From DATDAH01 sp963845425 (GTDB lineage: Bacteria > Actinomycetota > Acidimicrobiia > Acidimicrobiales > DATDAH01): 64,000 bases of DNA. The translations under genes were made by a program, and so were the position numbers. Under the pieces are notes generated by a model, which saw nothing but the letters and a program-made list of their open reading frames with translations, was not told the origin of the DNA and did not search any database. Location of the stretch: positions 124,001 to 188,000 of the forward strand of contig CAWJSC010000001.1 of NCBI GenBank assembly GCA_963845425.1, given 5' to 3'. This document shows, piece by piece, positions 63,348-64,000 of this stretch; within the stretch, counting starts at the first letter, position 1, and each line of letters opens with the position of its first letter.

Positions 63348-64000
63348 GTGAACCTGGACGGCAAGGTGACGGTGATCACGGGCGGTGGTGGTGGGCTCGG
63401 CGCCGCCCTCGGGAAGGTGTTCGCCCAGGCCGGCACGGGGGTGGCCGCGCTCGACATCGACGAGGCTGCGGCGGGGCGGACGGCCGCCGAGCTGGCCGAG
63501 ACGTTCGGCGTGCCGACGACCTCGTTGCGGGTCGACGTCGCCGATGCCGACTCGATCGAGGCGGCCGCCCAACACGTCGAGGCGGCCCTCGGCGGCTGCG
63601 ACGTCCTGTGCGCCAACGTCGGTGTCCAGCAGTTCGGGGCCATCGACCGCCTCACCGACGAGGAGTGGTCGTGGGTGCTGCAGGTCAACGTGCTCGGCAC
63701 CGTGCGCACCGTCCGGGCGTTCCTCCCGCAGATCCGGGCCCGAAGCGGGTTCCGGCGGATCGTCCTGACCGCGTCCTCCAGCGTGCTCGCCCCGGCCGTG
63801 CGCTTGGGCGCCTACCAGACGAGCAAGTTCGCCGTGATGGGCTTCGGGGAGACCCTGCGCGAAGAGCTCGCCGACGAGGGCATCGGGGTGACGCTGCTCT
63901 ATCCGGGCGGGATGATGACCGGGCACCTCGACAGCAGCGAGCGAGCCCGGCCGGCCGACCTTGTCGCGACCGGCGCGGAGGACGACGACCTCACGACGAT
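63348..64000 (+). CDS. SDR family oxidoreductase (3' end beyond window)
   Basis: An open frame of 217 full codons from GTG 63348 runs off the window. It has the SDR cofactor motif TGGGGGLGAALGKVF (about 10-24), CANVGVQQFGAIDRL in place of NNAG, catalytic Ser in VLTASSSVLAP and Tyr-x3-Lys in GAYQTSKFAVMG, then LLYPGGMMTGHLDSSERARP. It is a classical SDR of the extended-loop type acting on hydroxy/keto groups. The NNAG motif is replaced by CANVG, a tolerated variant. It is probably transcribed separately from the transporter, because a 174-bp gap with its own -10 precedes it. Confidence 0.85.
   Translation, partial: MNLDGKVTVITGGGGGLGAALGKVFAQAGTGVAALDIDEAAAGRTAAELAETFGVPTTSLRVDVADADSIEAAAQHVEAALGGCDVLCANVGVQQFGAIDRLTDEEWSWVLQVNVLGTVRTVRAFLPQIRARSGFRRIVLTASSSVLAPAVRLGAYQTSKFAVMGFGETLREELADEGIGVTLLYPGGMMTGHLDSSERARPADLVATGAEDDDLTT

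Noticed and set aside
63151..63351. A 66-codon plus-strand frame between the LivF and SDR genes
   Set aside because: It overlaps the end of LivF, lacks a ribosome-binding site and reads as basic, low-complexity sequence.
1..64000. CRISPR arrays, transposases, prophage or RNA genes
   Set aside because: No regularly spaced repeats with unique spacers, no integrase/transposase motifs and no tRNA- or rRNA-like sequences were seen on either strand.

Overview
The window is very GC-rich, densely packed bacterial DNA in which nearly every third codon position is G or C and GTG or TTG starts are common. It carries many F420/LLM-type flavin enzymes, TetR repressors, P450s, acyl-CoA dehydrogenases and DUF35/lipid-transfer-type thiolases. 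This mix points to an actinobacterium with a lipid-, steroid- or terpenoid-degrading lifestyle, and an Acidimicrobiia-like lineage would fit. The placement is an inference, because no rRNA, tRNA or taxonomic marker is present. I count 58 complete protein genes, two genes cut by the window edges and one gene remnant. There are no CRISPR arrays, transposases, phage genes or RNA genes that I can support.

Layout. 1-1 kb: the 5' part of a DUF222/13E12 HNH-type gene with a LexA-like box in its promoter. 1-6 kb: a TetR/alcohol dehydrogenase pair divergent from an ACAD10/11-like acyl-CoA dehydrogenase, an APH-fold kinase and a quinone-oxidoreductase-like enzyme. 6-21 kb: a block of short divergent operons (SDRs, fused E1 2-oxoacid dehydrogenase, acyl-CoA dehydrogenase, Baeyer-Villiger monooxygenase, cyclase, amidohydrolase, TetR, SDR, acyl-CoA ligase, SnoaL-like protein, Rieske oxygenase). 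Five of its divergent promoters share the operator core TGTACCGNCCGGT. An AraC/VOC/DUF1059-like cassette sits inside this block. 21-28 kb: a minus-strand run (LLM oxidoreductase, class II aldolase, FMN hydroxyacid dehydrogenase, DUF35-thiolase fusion, TesB thioesterase, CoA-transferase). 28-37.5 kb: a plus-strand beta-oxidation run (amidohydrolase, SDR, thioesterase, CoA ligase, two acyl-CoA dehydrogenase pairs, crotonase). 37.5-38.1 kb: a gene-free island of repeats and a hairpin. 38-42 kb: a third acyl-CoA dehydrogenase pair, a SnoaL-like protein and a KshB-like reductase on the minus strand. 42-48 kb: CoA ligase, carboxymuconolactone-decarboxylase-like protein, DUF35 protein, thiolase, TetR, P450, second TetR. 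48-56 kb: a P450/DapB-like/SnoaL operon, crotonase, LLM monooxygenase, CoA-transferase and CitE-like lyase. 56-64 kb: SDR, second DapB-like protein, an aldehyde dehydrogenase remnant, and a branched-chain-amino-acid-type ABC importer whose two permeases and first ATPase are fused, then the start of another SDR.

How it fits together. Oxygenases (BVMO, Rieske, two P450s, LLM) would open or hydroxylate a hydrophobic substrate. CoA ligases and CoA-transferases activate the resulting acids. The acyl-CoA dehydrogenases, crotonases, SDRs, DUF35/thiolase pairs, thioesterases and CitE-like lyase would shorten them, and the ABC system may import a substrate. The three acyl-CoA dehydrogenase gene pairs and the DUF35-thiolases resemble steroid side-chain beta-oxidation, but no complete named pathway can be assigned from this window.

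The most distinctive signals are regulatory and structural. They are the five-site TetR-type regulon at 6-21 kb, a second two-site motif (TAGCCG-NN-CGGCTA) linking a TetR to a P450 operon, promoters whose predicted transcript begins at the start codon, and families of dispersed intergenic repeats and hairpins.
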